Position numbers and translations under genes: made by a program. A model generated the notes under the pieces. It was given only the letters and a program-made list of their open reading frames with translations. It made no database searches and was not told where the DNA came from. A stretch of 64,000 bases of DNA from Plasmodium malariae (lineage: Eukaryota > Apicomplexa > Aconoidasida > Haemosporida > Plasmodiidae): contig NC_041788.1 in the NCBI RefSeq assembly GCF_900090045.1, positions 2,475,501-2,539,500 of the forward strand, in the 5' to 3' direction. Shown here one piece after another: positions 1 to 14,022 of the stretch. Every line of letters starts with the position of its first letter. Position 1 is the first letter of the stretch.

Positions 1-3000
1 GGAGAAATTGACGACAATTCTCTTGTAGACACAGAGGAGTCGTTTACTTTTCCACTACAGCTACTACTATTCCTTTGTTTCTTTCCATTCACTTGGATTT
101 TACCGCCACTACCACCACCACTGCTACTACTACTGCTACTACCCTTTGTCGTTGTAATAGAGTTACTAAAATTTGCTTCTACCTCATGGTCCTTATCATC
201 GAAGAAAACCTTTTCCTTAATCATTTTAGAGCATTCTTCTAATCTCTGTGTACTACACATTTCCTTTTCAACATGGGTATAATCATATATTAATCCCTTT
301 ATTATAAAACCAAGACTGCATGAAAAGGTGATACAGTAACCAATGGTACTCGCGTTCTTTTCATTTGACATATTACTACTCATGGTGCTACTGTTCATTG
401 TACTGCTATTCATCGTGCTGTTATTCATCATATTATCATTTAACATGGTACTGTTCTGGGTACTATCAGCGTTCATCATGACAGTATCCATTCCATTGCT
501 AAAATTATTATTAGTAGCAAGTGAAAAAAACAAATATGGGTATACAATATAAAAGGAGGTCAAAAGTAATACAATCAGTTGAACGTATAGAGATGCCCAA
601 ATAGTAAGAGACCATTTAAATAAACAGAAATTCCTAAAGGCATATATGCGGTCTTCATATGATTTTAAGAAATAGCTATTTTTTTTATATATATTGATTA
701 TATCTTTACCTAGTAAGGTATTACTATAAATAGTACAAAGAGGTGAATGTGAACATAAATACCCTCTCTGCGCTTCTTTACAACCACTTGAATATTTTTT
801 GAAAACATAATAATAAATTATTAACATGACAAAGGGAAAAACAAAAACAGTATGTTTAACTAAATAATTTAACAAACATACAGTAAACAAAAAACGAAAA
901 AAGGTATAACAAGTTTTATAAAATCTTTTAATTATTCCATTATCTAATACATTAATATCTGTAATAAATCTATTTATTATATTTCCTAAATTGTTATTAT
1001 AAAATGCATGTATTGGTGCATATAAAATACTATATAACACTTCTGTATGAACTTTTTTAGCTGATGATACAATACCATGTGCTATTAACATAAAAGAAGT
1101 TAATGTTGTTACTAAAGATACGGATGGTAATAATGCAAAATATTTCAAATACATAAATTGTTGTTTTAATATTTCTGCATCGTTTTCATCTCCACTTCTC
1201 AACAAGGTACTAGCTAAAAACAGTAATACATTTTTTATCTCATCCAAAAATATTGATAAAAACATAAAAACAATAATTACTATTATTAATGATTTTCCTA
1301 ATTTGTTAAAATACCATGTAAATGTATCTAATTTTATGTTTCCCTTGAATCGTCCTTCATCTTCATTTTCATTCCTGTCAATATTATTCTCATCATATAT
1401 GTAATAATAATTTTTTAATTGTGCCTGTAGAAATGTGCACACATTTTTAAATTCATGTTCATATATCTCTTCATTCTTATCAAATGATTTATTAAAATCT
1501 GTTTCTTTCTTCACTAAAATTTCCGTATAATTATTAATCATACTATTCTTCTTACTAAGGTTACTACTAACTGGGTTGCCCACTTTTTTTAACTCCAATT
1601 CGTTATCTATGTAATTCTGTGAAATGGTCGAGTATCCCCTCGTGTAATTTCCCAAATCGCTGTTTGTTGGCTCAATTTTAAATGAATAAATCGTCTTAAA
1701 CTGTTTTAATACCATAAATTTTTTATATTTCACATTACTTTTGCTTATAATCAGCTTTCCCTTTGCATTTGCTTCTTTTTCATTAAATAAAAAATCCATG
1801 TCTTTTAACAAAACTTCTTTTTTTTTTTTTTTTTCGAGCTTTTTTTTCTTTTTCGAAATTTTTTCCCCTTCTGAACTGTTCAGGTCTTTTTCAATTTTTA
1901 TATCATTTTTTTTCATATAATCAAACACGTCCCCCAAATATTGTAATGAATTGTTCCCTAATTTGTACACATCAACTTTATATTGAAGATCACTAATGAT
2001 GTCATCTATTAAAAAACTATTCCATATATTTTCGTTCATTGTTAATAAAAAACCGCAGTTTTTCTTAAAATGTTCTATTTCCTTCTTATCACAAAATAAA
2101 TTATAAAATATGTCTTTCGCATTACACGGATCTAAGGCACTAAAAACATCATCAAATAAGTACAGATAGGACATGTTATGCTCCTTTAAACAGGTGCCCA
2201 CAGATTCATCAACAAAAATGGGGATTTCCTCCCCATTCCCCTCCTCTTCTTCCTTTTCTCCATTAGCAAAATTTTCCTTTTTACTCTTATCTTTTCCAGT
2301 TTGAACGGTGCAATCAAAATTTTGCGCACCTCCGTATATACCATTATTGTTGAGAGTTCCGTTTGTAGTATTGCAGCTATAATTTGTTGATAAATCTGTA
2401 TCATGATGTTTTTCCCTGCATTCATTATTCTCTTTATTATTTGTGTTATCGGTATGATATATATTACTGGTAGTATTAAATGCATCTATCCGCTCTGTAG
2501 TTCCATCATCGACATGTATTGAATTAAGTTTAGAATGATCCTTTTCAAAATTTACTTTGTTCCGTTGTAATTTTCGATCATAACTTTTCCTCTTTTCATG
2601 TTCAATAAATAAATCATTCATATGTATATAATGATGATACAAAGCCCTTGCTAAACATATTCTTGCCTTCTGTCCTTTACTTAAACTATGTTCATCATTG
2701 ACATATCTCATATCTTTCTTCTTAAATGAAAGTATATCATGTAACAACTTACTCTGTACTACTGTTTTATAATAAATAGATGGTATGTACCTATTACCAA
2801 ATGTAATCATCGATCTTACTGTCCCTACTGATACCCAATGAAATTGTGGTACATACAAAACTGGCATATCATATAAAAAATTTTTCACATAATAACCTCC
2901 TTCTGAAATCTTAAATTTTCCTAAAATTGAATTAAAAAATAATGTTTTACCTGAACCAACATTACCTATAATTATTGCTATTGTATTGTTTTTTAATGTT

Positions 3001-5692
3001 AGATTTATGTTTTTCAACGAGTTACTCTTTCCCATGTTGCGGCTTATTCTACTCGGATCAAAGCTGCAATTCTGAAGTTTTATAATGATACTGCTGTCTG
3101 TTTCTTCTGCTGATGTTCCTGCCGATTCTCCTCCGTGTACTTTCCCCTCGTGTTCACTTCTAATCCTTTCATTACTGTATTTCTTTTCCCCATTTCCTGT
3201 GCTACCCCGATGGTTCCTTTCTAAATAGGTTATCGATGCGTTTTTACTTAAACAATGAGCATTCGGGATCAAACCGTAACTACTGTGCTTTGAACTAATT
3301 ATCGCTTCTTCATCTTGCACCAGGGGACCCACAGTTTTCTGCCTTTCTGGGAAAAATAGAAATTTTAAAAAATTTGTTAAATTTTTTTTTTTATATTGCA
3401 TGTTCATATTTTTCCTGAACTGTTCATAATTTTTCCCTTTCCCATTTTTTGAAAAATTCTGAACAAACAAATTGTAGCTGCTAATTGTGTTCTCAGCATT
3501 GTTACGGTTGTCACTGTGGTAGTTACTGCTACCGCTACCTCTGTTCAAGGGACACTTCGAATAGTGCAAAACCTCGCCCGCATGCATATAATGATGAATG
3601 TACCTATTTATACGCCCAATGTTTATGGATCCTTCCAGTAAATTATTAATTATAGTAGGCATGTTAGACATACCAGAAATCAAGGATTTATAAAGAAAAA
3701 GAGGAGTAATTATAGAACTAACATTAATTGGTTTACTACTGTTTAATTCACCTCTTATAAAAAAAAAAAATATAGCTACTTCAACAGCATTAAAAGAAAC
3801 GGTATTAATGTAATTACTTAACGAGTTCAGGTAAACTCGAATTTTGCAAAACTTCATCTCTTTTATTCTGTAATAGTTAATATAATCAAAAGCAATAGAT
3901 TCCCAATTGAAAATTTTCATTAATTTATATTCTTTCAAAACATGATGCATGTTACTGATTCGCATATCTCTATATTTCAAATATTTTCGTTTAAATAAAC
4001 TAGATGAAAATTGAAAGATAAACATTAAACTATACAAAAACACTATTAAAAGAATGCCATGTATCACTGATTCACCACCCATTCGATGATAAAACATATA
4101 AAAGGATATAGAAAACTTAATTAACATGTTTGTTACATCTACTGCAGAGCTTACATAGTATATTAAAAAAGGCGTATCCACAAACATTATATTGTAAATA
4201 TTTATATCACATGCATCATTTTCATTTTTCTCTTCTTCCAATGATTCATCCGCTTCTTTTCTGTAATCATACTCAGTAGTAATATGTCCACTATCTTCCT
4301 CTGACCAATCCTTGTTACTATTTCTCTTGTTTGAGTTCATATTATCTCTATTTAAGTATCTACTATTCCCATTTTCAATACAATTATTACTATTTATATT
4401 ATTACTTGAGCTTCTTTCCCTATATGACAAGTATTGTTTATATTCCTTTTCAAACTTGGCACTTTCATCTTCACTTCCACTATAAACATTTAAAGTAATA
4501 TCAAAATTACTACCTCTTTTCTTCTCACTTGCGTCACTCACTTCGTCGGTTCGTGCTTGTCTGGAAAAATTGCTCTCGCTAACACTATAGGCGTATTTAT
4601 TATATGTATCACCCCTTTTAATTTCTATCGTGTAGTCGTCTTCTCCTTTTTCCTTTGCATCATCTTCTGCAAAAATGGCATGCTCTCCTGTTGCTATACC
4701 TGCTTCTGCTTCTGCTTCTGCTTCTGCATCTTTTTCTCTTACATTTTTATGTTCAACCTGTTTGCTAAATTTTGAACTGCATATATCGACACCACCGTAT
4801 TCTACGCGAGATATGTACTCACTAGTGGCTATCTGGTCCTTAATGTATACATCTTTTTTGTCCAAACTACGACGACTTGCATTAGGTTTGTAGTCTATAT
4901 GGTTATCACTGTCAATGCTATAACGAAATAACGAATTAGTAATAGAGTTCGTATATCTACCAAGATTAATTTTGTATAAAAAATACATTATCGTTATCTC
5001 CATATTTATTTTCCATCTATAATCGCAGAAGGTTAACATAGCATCAAAAAAAAGATCTAAACCAATTACTAATATTACAATGAAACCAAAGAGTATATTT
5101 GAATATCTTTGTATAACTGGTAATGATAGTGTCTTATGCCCTTTTATTATTAATATATAATTTTCTATACATAGTGCAACAAAAATTAAAAATATATTAT
5201 GCAGAATATGAAAAAAAGCAATACATATCAGTGGCACTTTAAATGTTTCTATCAAGGATAAAGTAATTCCTCGGTGCTGGAAAACTTTTTCTTCCTCTTC
5301 GTCTACTTCTACTGCTGCTTCTACTTCTACTTTCACTCCTTTTTTCTTTTTCCTTATGTTTTTCGTCCCACCTGTGTTTGATTCATCATCATGTTTGTAT
5401 AAACAACTGTGTGGTCTATCCTTTGTAACAAGGAACCTATTAGACAAGCTATTTTTTTTTTTTTTTTTTTTTTTTGGAATTTTCCTTTTTTTAAATTCTC
5501 TGTTAATCTGTAGGTATAATATTCTATAGCTGTATTTTCATCTATTTTTGGTAATTTAAAATCTTCATTTTTCTTAATATCCTTTAGTAAATTCCTCACC
5601 CAACTAAACGTAACAAAGTGAAACCAAGATATGTTTTTTATAAGACTTCCTTGACTCAATCCATTGTATCCCTTCCCTTTTTTCCAGCTCAT
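1..5692 (-). CDS. MRP2: MRP2-type ABC transporter (ABCC family), 5' part, frameshifted
   Basis: ATP-driven export of anions and glutathione conjugates is the known role of this family; Plasmodium MRPs sit in the plasma membrane. The ATG is at 5692 and the protein begins MSWKKGKGYNGLSQGSLIKN. The reading then crosses a long poly-A run (plus-strand T run, about 5451-5475) and continues in another frame with no stop to the window edge. Visible in order: hydrophobic TMD1 segments (about 5.3-3.6 kb), an NBD1 Walker A GNVGSGKT (about 2945-2970), the ABC signature LSKGQKARICLARAL (about 2640-2690), a Walker B ending LFDDVFSALDP (about 2115-2155, with Asp where the catalytic Glu normally sits, as in ABCC NBD1), then TMD2 helices (about 1700-550). 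NBD2 lies outside the window. The neighbouring MIF and CCT3 genes support MRP2 over MRP1. The frameshift is more likely a homopolymer error than a real break. Confidence 0.87.
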
Positions 5693-6275
5693 GGTTACGA
5701 TGTGTGTCTAGCTGCTTTGGACAGCTCTGTATCTGTCACTACTCTCCTATGCAGTCTGCTATGTGGTTTACTTTTTTCCAATTTGCTTGCCAATATGTTT
5801 GCTTATTTTCTCTCAATACGTTTCCTTATTTTCTACCACACTGTTTTCCTATTTTCTGCTAATTTGTTGATAATTATTTTTCTTCTCACTTTTACTATAC
5901 ACGTATTACCCTCTACGATGTGTATAATTTTCCTCTCATGAAATAAAAGGGGCAATATTTACAATTCTGTAAAATAATGTCTATTCGTTTTATATGTACA
6001 TGCATATATGTATAAATAGCGAAGTAGGCCCTGACAGTTTCATTATTCTTCAAATGGGTACAAAATGGGGGCGTACAAGTACAAGATATAGGATATGAAC
6101 ACGGTTATATATATATATATATATACATATATAAATATAATATACGTATGCACATATACGGGTGTATACACATATTACCTGCACACGTACAGGCGGCAAG
6201 CCATGTAGCACATTTATTAAAATAAAAGGGTCAAAAAAAAAAAAAAAAAAATTAAAATTAAAAAACTAAAATTAA

Positions 6276-6430
6276 AAAGTATAGATTAAAATGTATAGAT
6301 TAAAATGTACAGATAAAAATGTACAGATAAAAATGTATAGATTAAAATGTATAGATTAAAATGTATAGATTAAAATGTACAGATAAAAATGTATAGATTA
6401 AAATGTATAGATTAAAATGTATAGATTAAA
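6276..6430. repeat. 14-bp minisatellite
   Basis: About 11 copies of a 14-bp unit, attaaaatgtatag, with variants carrying tac for tat or a lost T (dataaaaatgtacag type). It lies in the upstream region of MRP2. Confidence 0.9.
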
Positions 6431-7222
6431 AAATGAAGATTAAAATACACGGCTTAAAACGCACAGATTAAAAAACAAAAATTAAAAATTAATAAAATCT
6501 TAAAAAGCCTGTGCAAAACATGGTTCAACAGAAAATGCAAATGAAAATTAAAATAAGAAAAAAAAAAAAAAAAATGTCGATAAGTTCATAAAAACCAAAA
6601 ATTATCGAAATAATCAAAAGATTTATGTCATTCAAAACATACACAAACAATTTGTGCTATTAATAAAATATGCAAAATTTGAGCTATTCATAGAATAAAC
6701 AAAATGTGTGCTATTAATAAAAGTTGTACACTCTATAAAAATAAAAGCAATACGCAGATGTGTAACCCGCCAGTACCTATATATATGCATACACACTTAG
6801 ATACATACTTAGATACGTGCATTAATACATGCATACCTAGATATGTACATTAATACATACATACACACATACCATCGTATTATTATGCGAGCATAATAAC
6901 GGCAAAAATACAAGCCACATATATATATATGGCCTTTATTAACAAAGCTCTGAGAAAAAAAAAAAAATTAATTGGTAATATACTAAACAGCATTTATATT
7001 AATATAAAATATTATATACTCCTTAAAGGTTTGTCAACGTAATATGGGAATGTATATGTATACAACTGTACATAAGTGATATGTTTACACCGCAATATGT
7101 ATATATTCCTGTGTATGTATATATAACACGACGTAAGAATACTGCTCTACAAATACACTACTTTGTAAATGTTTTATGTACATATATCAGCTCCATTTAA
7201 TATGATGAATTTACATTACCCC

Positions 7223-7257
<35 letters not shown>

Positions 7258-7511
7258 ATGTAAAGACACTATACAAATAAGGGAGTATATTTTCTCATTA
7301 ATTTAATGCATAAAATCTCATATTAAAAAAAGGAAAAAAATAAAAAAATGAAAAAATAAAAAAATTGAAAAGAAAAAAACGAACATTTAAAACATTCTCT
7401 TTTAAAAGTACAATAACTCTTAAGCATAATGTGTACGTATGTGCATATATGTATATGTATATGTACTATGATGTTATGTATGTGTTTTATACAAACTTAC
7501 GTAATATATGC

Positions 7512-7665
7512 ATAAAGCAAAAAGTAAAAAGCAAAAAGTAAAAAGCAAAAAGTAAAAAGCAAAAAGTAAAAAGCAAAAAGTAAAAAGCAAAAAGTAAAAA
7601 GCAAAAAGTAAAAAGCAAAAATTAAAAAGCAAAAATTAAAAAGCAAAAATTAAAAAGCAAAAAGT
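7512..7665. repeat. 14-bp A-rich minisatellite
   Basis: About 11 tandem copies of gcaaaaagtaaaaa; the last three carry att for agt. One strand is almost entirely purine. No coding content. Confidence 0.92.
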
Positions 7666-8237
7666 AAATAATTAATGATCACTCAAGTGTGCTGCTTACT
7701 CACATTGTTTATGATTGTACTGGTTACATAAATAAAAAATTTAAAACAGGGGAAAAAAAATTTATAAATAATTAAATAATTATAAAAATACAGAGATAAT
7801 GAAAAAATAGAAATATAGAATGCAATAAAGAGTAAAAAAAAAAAAAAAGAACATCTTACTATCAAGTTATTGTAACATCACTTCCTCTATACATTAATGT
7901 TTTTTGTTTTTTTTTTTTCCTCTTTTTTTCTCCTTTGTTTTTTTCTTTTCTTTTCTTATCAAATCTTATCTTATCTTTTTTTTTTTTTTTTTTTTTTTTT
8001 ATTCAAAATCAAAAGTAAACATAATTATAGCATAATAACATCAATGAATGAAGGTATCATGTTTTCTAAAATAAAATAAGAAAATGGAATTGAAGCCATT
8101 TTTTATTAAAAATTACAAGGCAAAAAATACACATTTATTTATGGCGTAAAAGGGAGAAAATAATAGGGGGTACTACACTCAAGTACATGTAAGGATATAT
8201 ATACATATATACACAAATAATATATATATAATATTAT

Positions 8238-8297
<60 letters not shown>

Positions 8298-8934
8298 AAT
8301 GTGTAATATATTTTTATTTATATTTGTTCAAAATTTTATTAAAAAACTTAAAATAATAAGGATAAGGGTCGAACAAGGGATTGAAAAAAAAAAAAAAAAA
8401 AAAAAAAAAAAGGAAATAAGAATGAATATTTTGAAGATTTTAAAAGTACATAGCTAGTAACTGTAAAGTTTATATAATATTTATGAAATTACATTTTATT
8501 ATTTATACACCTATATAAAATTATTTAATTGTTACAATTATGAATATAAAAAAAAGAACTCTAATAAATAAAAAGGTAAAGGTACGTAAATAACACCAGT
8601 ATTATTTATTACGTACTCCCACTTAAACGGTCTATTATTAATTGCAATTTTTTCTTACAAATGGATAAAAATATATATATATATATATATATATGTACTC
8701 ATTACAGTTACGTAAAGAAACTCAGTGTTAGTTCCTTCGCTCCTGTGTAAAATTTTTTTTTTTTTTTTTTTTTTTAATATATGATAAATGGAATTAAAAC
8801 TTTAAAAAGTTTAACGTACGTCAATTCATGGTAAATTTGTAATTGCTCTTTTCTGCGATTCCAATGAGTGTATTATTTTTTCTTTTATTTCTTTTTCTCT
8901 TGTACTAAATATAAAGCATTAAATAGGTGCAAAT

Positions 8935-9205
8935 GTATATACATATATACATATATACATACATACATATATACATACATACATATATACATACATATAT
9001 ACATACATACATATATACATACATACATACATTCACATGTACTATATATAATATACATATGTATATATTTTTACATGTATATATTTTTACTTGTATATAT
9101 TTTTACATGTATATATTTTTACTTGTATATATTTTTACATGTATATATTTTTACTTGTATATATTTTTACATGTATATATTTTTACATGTATATATTAAC
9201 ATGTA
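8935..9205. repeat. Compound ACAT and 17-bp minisatellite
   Basis: First part (8935-9035): acatatatacatacat-type microsatellite. Second part (about 9060-9200): about 8 copies of a 17-bp unit, ttttta-c-a/t-tgtatatat, in which acatg and acttg versions largely alternate. ORFs through it are translated repeats. Confidence 0.9.
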
Positions 9206-9312
9206 TAGAAACGCGGATATAATAACTCCTATGGGATTGAGATGTTCCGTGCAAAATTAAGAAGATATTTATAGAGTATATATACAAATTGTGTAAATGT
9301 AATTTAGTAAGT

Positions 9313-9358
<46 letters not shown>

Positions 9359-9570
9359 TATATATTTGTACTTTATTGTATGCATGTATTTATATAACTA
9401 GGGATGGTGCTCCTGCACATGAGTAGGGAAGGATCAGGATGATATAAGTCAAGAGTACAAGTGCAAAAAGGCAATTTATTTTTTAAAATTCCACGACTAG
9501 TAACCTAGTAGAATTAAGAGAAAAAGAAAAAAAAAGAAATAAAAAAATAAAAGAAATAAAAGAAGTATAT

Positions 9571-9607
<37 letters not shown>

Positions 9608-9769
9608 CAAGTTAATGGAAAAAATAAAATAAAATAAATCAAGTAAATAAAGAAAAAAAAGTCTGAAAAAGTACAATATATATTAATTAACATGTAAAGC
9701 TGGTCTATATTCTGCATAAACAGCAGCGCGGATCAAGTTTTTTTTTTTTTTTTTCGTACATATATAGTC

Positions 9770-9819
<50 letters not shown>

Positions 9820-10095
9820 TATGTATATATGTATATATAAATATATATTATATATATATATATATACATATACGTATATTAGTAGTATGCATGACCCGTC
9901 GTGCCAAGTAGGAGCGAATTAGCAGTACCATATTGGGATTTGCAAAATAAAAAAAAAGAAAAAAGAAATGTAAATATGCATATAAATTTACATATATTAT
10001 TGCTATACATGTTTTTACCTTAATTTCGTGTTAAAGGTATAGGAAGGATAAATACTTGGTATAATTGAAGTTATTGTACTTAATTTTTTTTTTTC

Positions 10096-10142
<47 letters not shown>

Positions 10143-11345
10143 ATGTATGTATGTATGAGTTGTGCCACCCCCCTATTATAAATAAACACCAGCCTTTGTT
10201 AAAATTATTTTTGGCTTTGCGGAATTTTGGTTTTTCCAAATCCACATTTTTGAAGGTTTTTATTACTATGGGTAAAATAATCATAATGAAATAAAATCAG
10301 CAAAAGTGCTAGTTGCACCTATTTTTTTGATAGCGTTTGTGTGTGTACATGTTAGAGTGCATACATACGTACGTGCACTTACGTATGTATTTGTATACTG
10401 TTCGTTTTGTGCCTTATAAAATAACAAATGAAATGACCTATATATTGCACCCTTTTATTTACTCCTAATTCTATTTAAAAACAAAATACAAGTTGCTGCT
10501 AACATAAGGTTAGATTACAAATTGTAGAAAAATTGTTCCGCATATTAACATTTTTATTTATTTAAAAAGAAAAATTTATTTTTATTTTTGCTTTTACTTT
10601 TTTTTTTTTTTTTTTTCCAATTGTGCGAAGCTTACGAGGGGATCGCACTGAGAAGATATTTTCATACACGTTGAACGAAATTTCGGTCTTCACATATTTT
10701 TTGTATTCCTTTTTTTAATATATTTTTCTGCGCATTTTTGCTATACGTATAAGCTATTTTCTCTCCACAGGGTATTCACATTCAATTATTTAATTAATTA
10801 TAAAATCAGTTAGTGTTATTTGCAGTACATGATTTTTTAATGTTGCACTTGTTTTTTACGATAATTATTTTTTAGCTATATTAGCACATTATTTCACCAT
10901 TGAGCTTTATTTATTTAATTTTTTTACCTTAATTATAATGCGGAATGTACATATGATACGTAAATATTGTAGAACATATGTGTATGGGTAATGTGTCCGG
11001 AGGTAGATCGAAACATATGTATTTGTGCGGTTAATTATTTTTGCTTCACGTATTTTTGGGGCAACCTTTATGAAAAAAAGAGGAATCAGTAGTTAGGTAC
11101 GAGTATTATATATACACGTTTGCATATATGATTGTATGTACAATAACTGTGCATATATATATGCACAAGTACATGTTTACACATTTCACCCGCTCCCCTA
11201 TGTTACGTATGCATAACAGGATACTCTTCTTATTCGAAATTTCCCCTTAAACAATTGCAAAACGTCCATTTTAGAAAAAGGAAAAACACTCTACTGAGTT
11301 ATAGAAAAAATCAATCACTTTTAGACACGAGGAGATACACACATA
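9199..11345 (+). CDS. Probable small multi-exon gene, incompletely resolved
   Basis: Islands of higher GC separated by microsatellite DNA look like short exons. Two join in phase: 10193-10271 (acceptor accag, donor GTAAAA; hydrophobic, contains [16 protein letters not shown]) and 10631-10718 (acceptor gcgaag, stop TAA; contains [15 protein letters not shown]). A further open stretch starts after an acceptor at 11219 (contains [18 protein letters not shown]) and may belong to the same or another gene. A possible first exon lies at about 9199-9255 (ATG, reads [16 protein letters not shown] to a GTGCAA donor). The span joins these islands only by inference, and I do not recognise a family. In P. 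falciparum I recall more than one gene between MRP2 and MIF, which would leave room for it. Confidence 0.33.
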
Positions 11346-11804
11346 CACACACGTATAATGTACATATGGTGTACGTATGTACGTGCGTTTACTTTACTTT
11401 TTTTTTTTTTTTTTCCCCTCCCCCCCTTATGCTATGTAAACATAAAAATTGCTAAATACACACACATATATAATCGTATGGAATGCTGGATAGGAAAGAC
11501 AAAAAAAAAAAGAAAAAAAAAAAAAATTGAAAATAGTACAAAATGGAATAAAAACAAATGAAAAAAAAAAAAAAAAAATGGTAACAATACAAAGGATTAA
11601 AGGTCAACATACGTAAGTATATAACTTGCGTTATGTTAATGTGTCCTTTGTTTTTATATAAAAGTTTGACGCAGGAATGTGAAGGTCTGCATCATTTGTA
11701 AAGTTTTTCATTGAGTGAGGAAATTTAAATTTAAGAGGGTTCCTCAGTTTAATAGAGTTTTTGTTCGTATGTTATTTTGTTTCATCATGCTTCGTTTCGT
11801 CTTG

Positions 11805-11960
11805 CTCTTTTTTATTTTGCTTTTTTTCGTCTTGTTCTTTTTTATTTTGCTTTTTTTCGTCTTGTTCTTTTTTATTTTGCTTTTTTTCGTCTTGTTCTTT
11901 TTTATTTTGCTTTGTTTCATCATGCTTTGTTTCGTCTTGCTCTTTTTTATTTTGCTTTAT
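11805..11960. repeat. 30-bp minisatellite
   Basis: About four copies of a 30-bp T-rich unit built from tcgtcttgttcttttttatt and a poly-T spacer, flanked by diverged half units. All three plus-strand frames are open because the unit length is a multiple of three, so ORFs here are repeat artefacts. Confidence 0.9.
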
Positions 11961-12410
11961 TTTCTTCTCATTTCTTATTTCAATAACACATTATTTTACA
12001 TACATCATGGGAAAAAATAATAAATAAAAAGAAAAAAAAAAAAGAAAAAATACAAAATTCAACTAGTGCACAATTTTATATAAAACGAATGGGTGATAAC
12101 ATGTACACAACTACGTAAATATGTACACATTTGTACATATAAATTTTTGTGTTTATGTATATGTAAATGTGTATATATACTTATTACACATATGTACTCA
12201 TAATTACACAAATACATAAAAATATACATTGGTATACACACGTACACGTGTACACACATGCATGGCAATACTGCTAAATGATGGCATAATATTCCTTTTT
12301 TATGATGCTATTTTTATCGTAGTTTATTCGCTTCGTTTTGTTCGCTGTGCTAATGTGATAATTCAAATTTACAAAATTAAAAATTGTTTTATAGGTTTGG
12401 TGTTTTTAAT

Positions 12411-12608
12411 TTTTTTACCATTTTACCATTTTACCATTTTGCCATTTTGCCATTTTGCCAATTTATCAATTTTGCCATTTTGCCAATTTACCAATTTACC
12501 AATTTTGCGTATTTACCATTTTTACGTATTTACCATTTTTACGTATTTACCATTTTTACGTATTTACCATTTTTACGTATTTACCATTTTTACGTTTTTA
12601 CCATTTTA
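12411..12608. repeat. Short T-rich minisatellites
   Basis: Tandem ccatttta / ccattttg units followed by about six copies of the 17-bp unit tttttacgtatttacca. Confidence 0.88.
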
Positions 12609-13194
12609 ACGTTTTTTATCTTTACAATTTATATTTTATTTTTTATTATGTTTTATTTTTTTTTCCATTTTACCCTTTTTATCTTATTTTTTATAATTAT
12701 AACTGCAATAAAATACATACACACGTAAATACGAACATACATAAATATGTACGCATAAACGTAAATACATAGTACATCCCGTTCGTCCATTTTTTGCCCA
12801 TAAGGTTTTCCTTTTACTTTCCGTAAAAAAAGGAAAAAACAAAATTAATGAAATGTGAATGTACAAAAAAAAAAAAAAAAAAAAAAAAAAGAAAGACTAA
12901 AAAGTGGACAAAAAAAAAAAAAAAAAAAAAGAGCGAAATGGCAAGTGAAATAATAATCAAAAGAAGAAATAAAAAAGTGTAATGAATATACACACCAAGT
13001 GAAACTGCAGTGATTAAAAAGGAAGTCTACCACTTAAATGGAAATGCGAGTGGGACTGAATGCTAAAAATAGGAAATTTTCTATATATACTTTATTCCAT
13101 TTTTCTATATTTTTCCAAAATAAGCGAAAAAATAGGAAAGCGGAATAGCTGCAAAGTAATTAAAAAAAAATATATACAATACAGTGCAAACAGT

Positions 13195-13370
13195 ATAATA
13201 CAGCATAATATAGTATAAACAGTATATTACAGTATAAACAGTATAAACAGTATATAATAGTACATAATAGTATATAATAGTGTATACAGTATAAACAGTA
13301 TAAACAGTATATACAGTATATACAGTATATACAGTATATACAGTATATAATAGTACATAATAGTATACAC
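13195..13370. repeat. CAGTATA-type tandem repeat
   Basis: Irregular tandem array of cagtataaa, cagtatata and agtacataat units. On the minus strand it reads as a VYT repeat, which I regard as non-coding. Confidence 0.85.
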
Positions 13371-14022
13371 TAACAAAAGAGCAGTGTAGCCATGTAGCAA
13401 AAGATGCTAACTCTGCCATACTGTATAAAACACTGCCGTATGCACAAAATTTTTCGTTTCATCCTATAAATCTGCACGATACACACCACGTACTGCATAT
13501 AGTGTCTATAATGTTACACACCAAATTTTTAGCAAATATTTAGCAAATATTTATCATATTTTTTTAGAAGAGGCGTGTTCGAAGTTTAGCTATTTCGAAT
13601 TTACTTCCTCTTCTGAAATTATCATCACCTATGTATTAATGTATTATGTTGTATTATATTATATATTACTTTATCCCATCTTTTTTTTTTTTCTAAGTAT
13701 AGTTAATTTGGAACTACACTACTGCAACCATTTTACTTTATTTCCCGCAGTGAAATCCTTATTGTTTCACCTCGCAGTTAGATAGCCCTCCACAGTTTTA
13801 AGCAAAGGAGAAAGGAAAAGGGAAAAGGGAACAGGGAAAAGAAAAACTGAAAAGCTTTCACTCCTTCATCCTTTATTCATTATCCTTTATCTTTGCTGCT
13901 TGGCACTGGCTCCTTGTTAACAACTAAAATGTGCTATCACAGCTAAGCTGCGGCATAAACATAAGATATAATTTATCGGGGCATTTTTTTCCTTTTTTTT
14001 TTCTTGAAAAACGACAAACATT

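Larger units (their letters stand above)
5693..9198. other. Gene-free upstream region of MRP2
   Basis: I see no supportable gene here. It holds the upstream region of the leftward MRP2 gene, poly-A/T tracts (6236-6250, 7217-7249, 7979-8000, 8384-8410, 8753-8775), (TA)n blocks (6108-6125, 8243-8285) and the tandem arrays listed separately. Short hydrophobic ORFs here are translated T-tracts. Confidence 0.6.
11346..14022. other. Gene-free region upstream of the 959-aa gene
   Basis: Low-complexity DNA with poly-T/poly-A tracts and three tandem arrays listed separately. The last 400 bases before 14023 are the likely promoter and 5' leader; no single site can be singled out. Confidence 0.55.

Noticed and set aside
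7512..7665. Regular direct repeats considered as a CRISPR array
   Set aside because: Units are back to back with no unique spacers, and the genome is eukaryotic; the same holds for all other arrays in the window.
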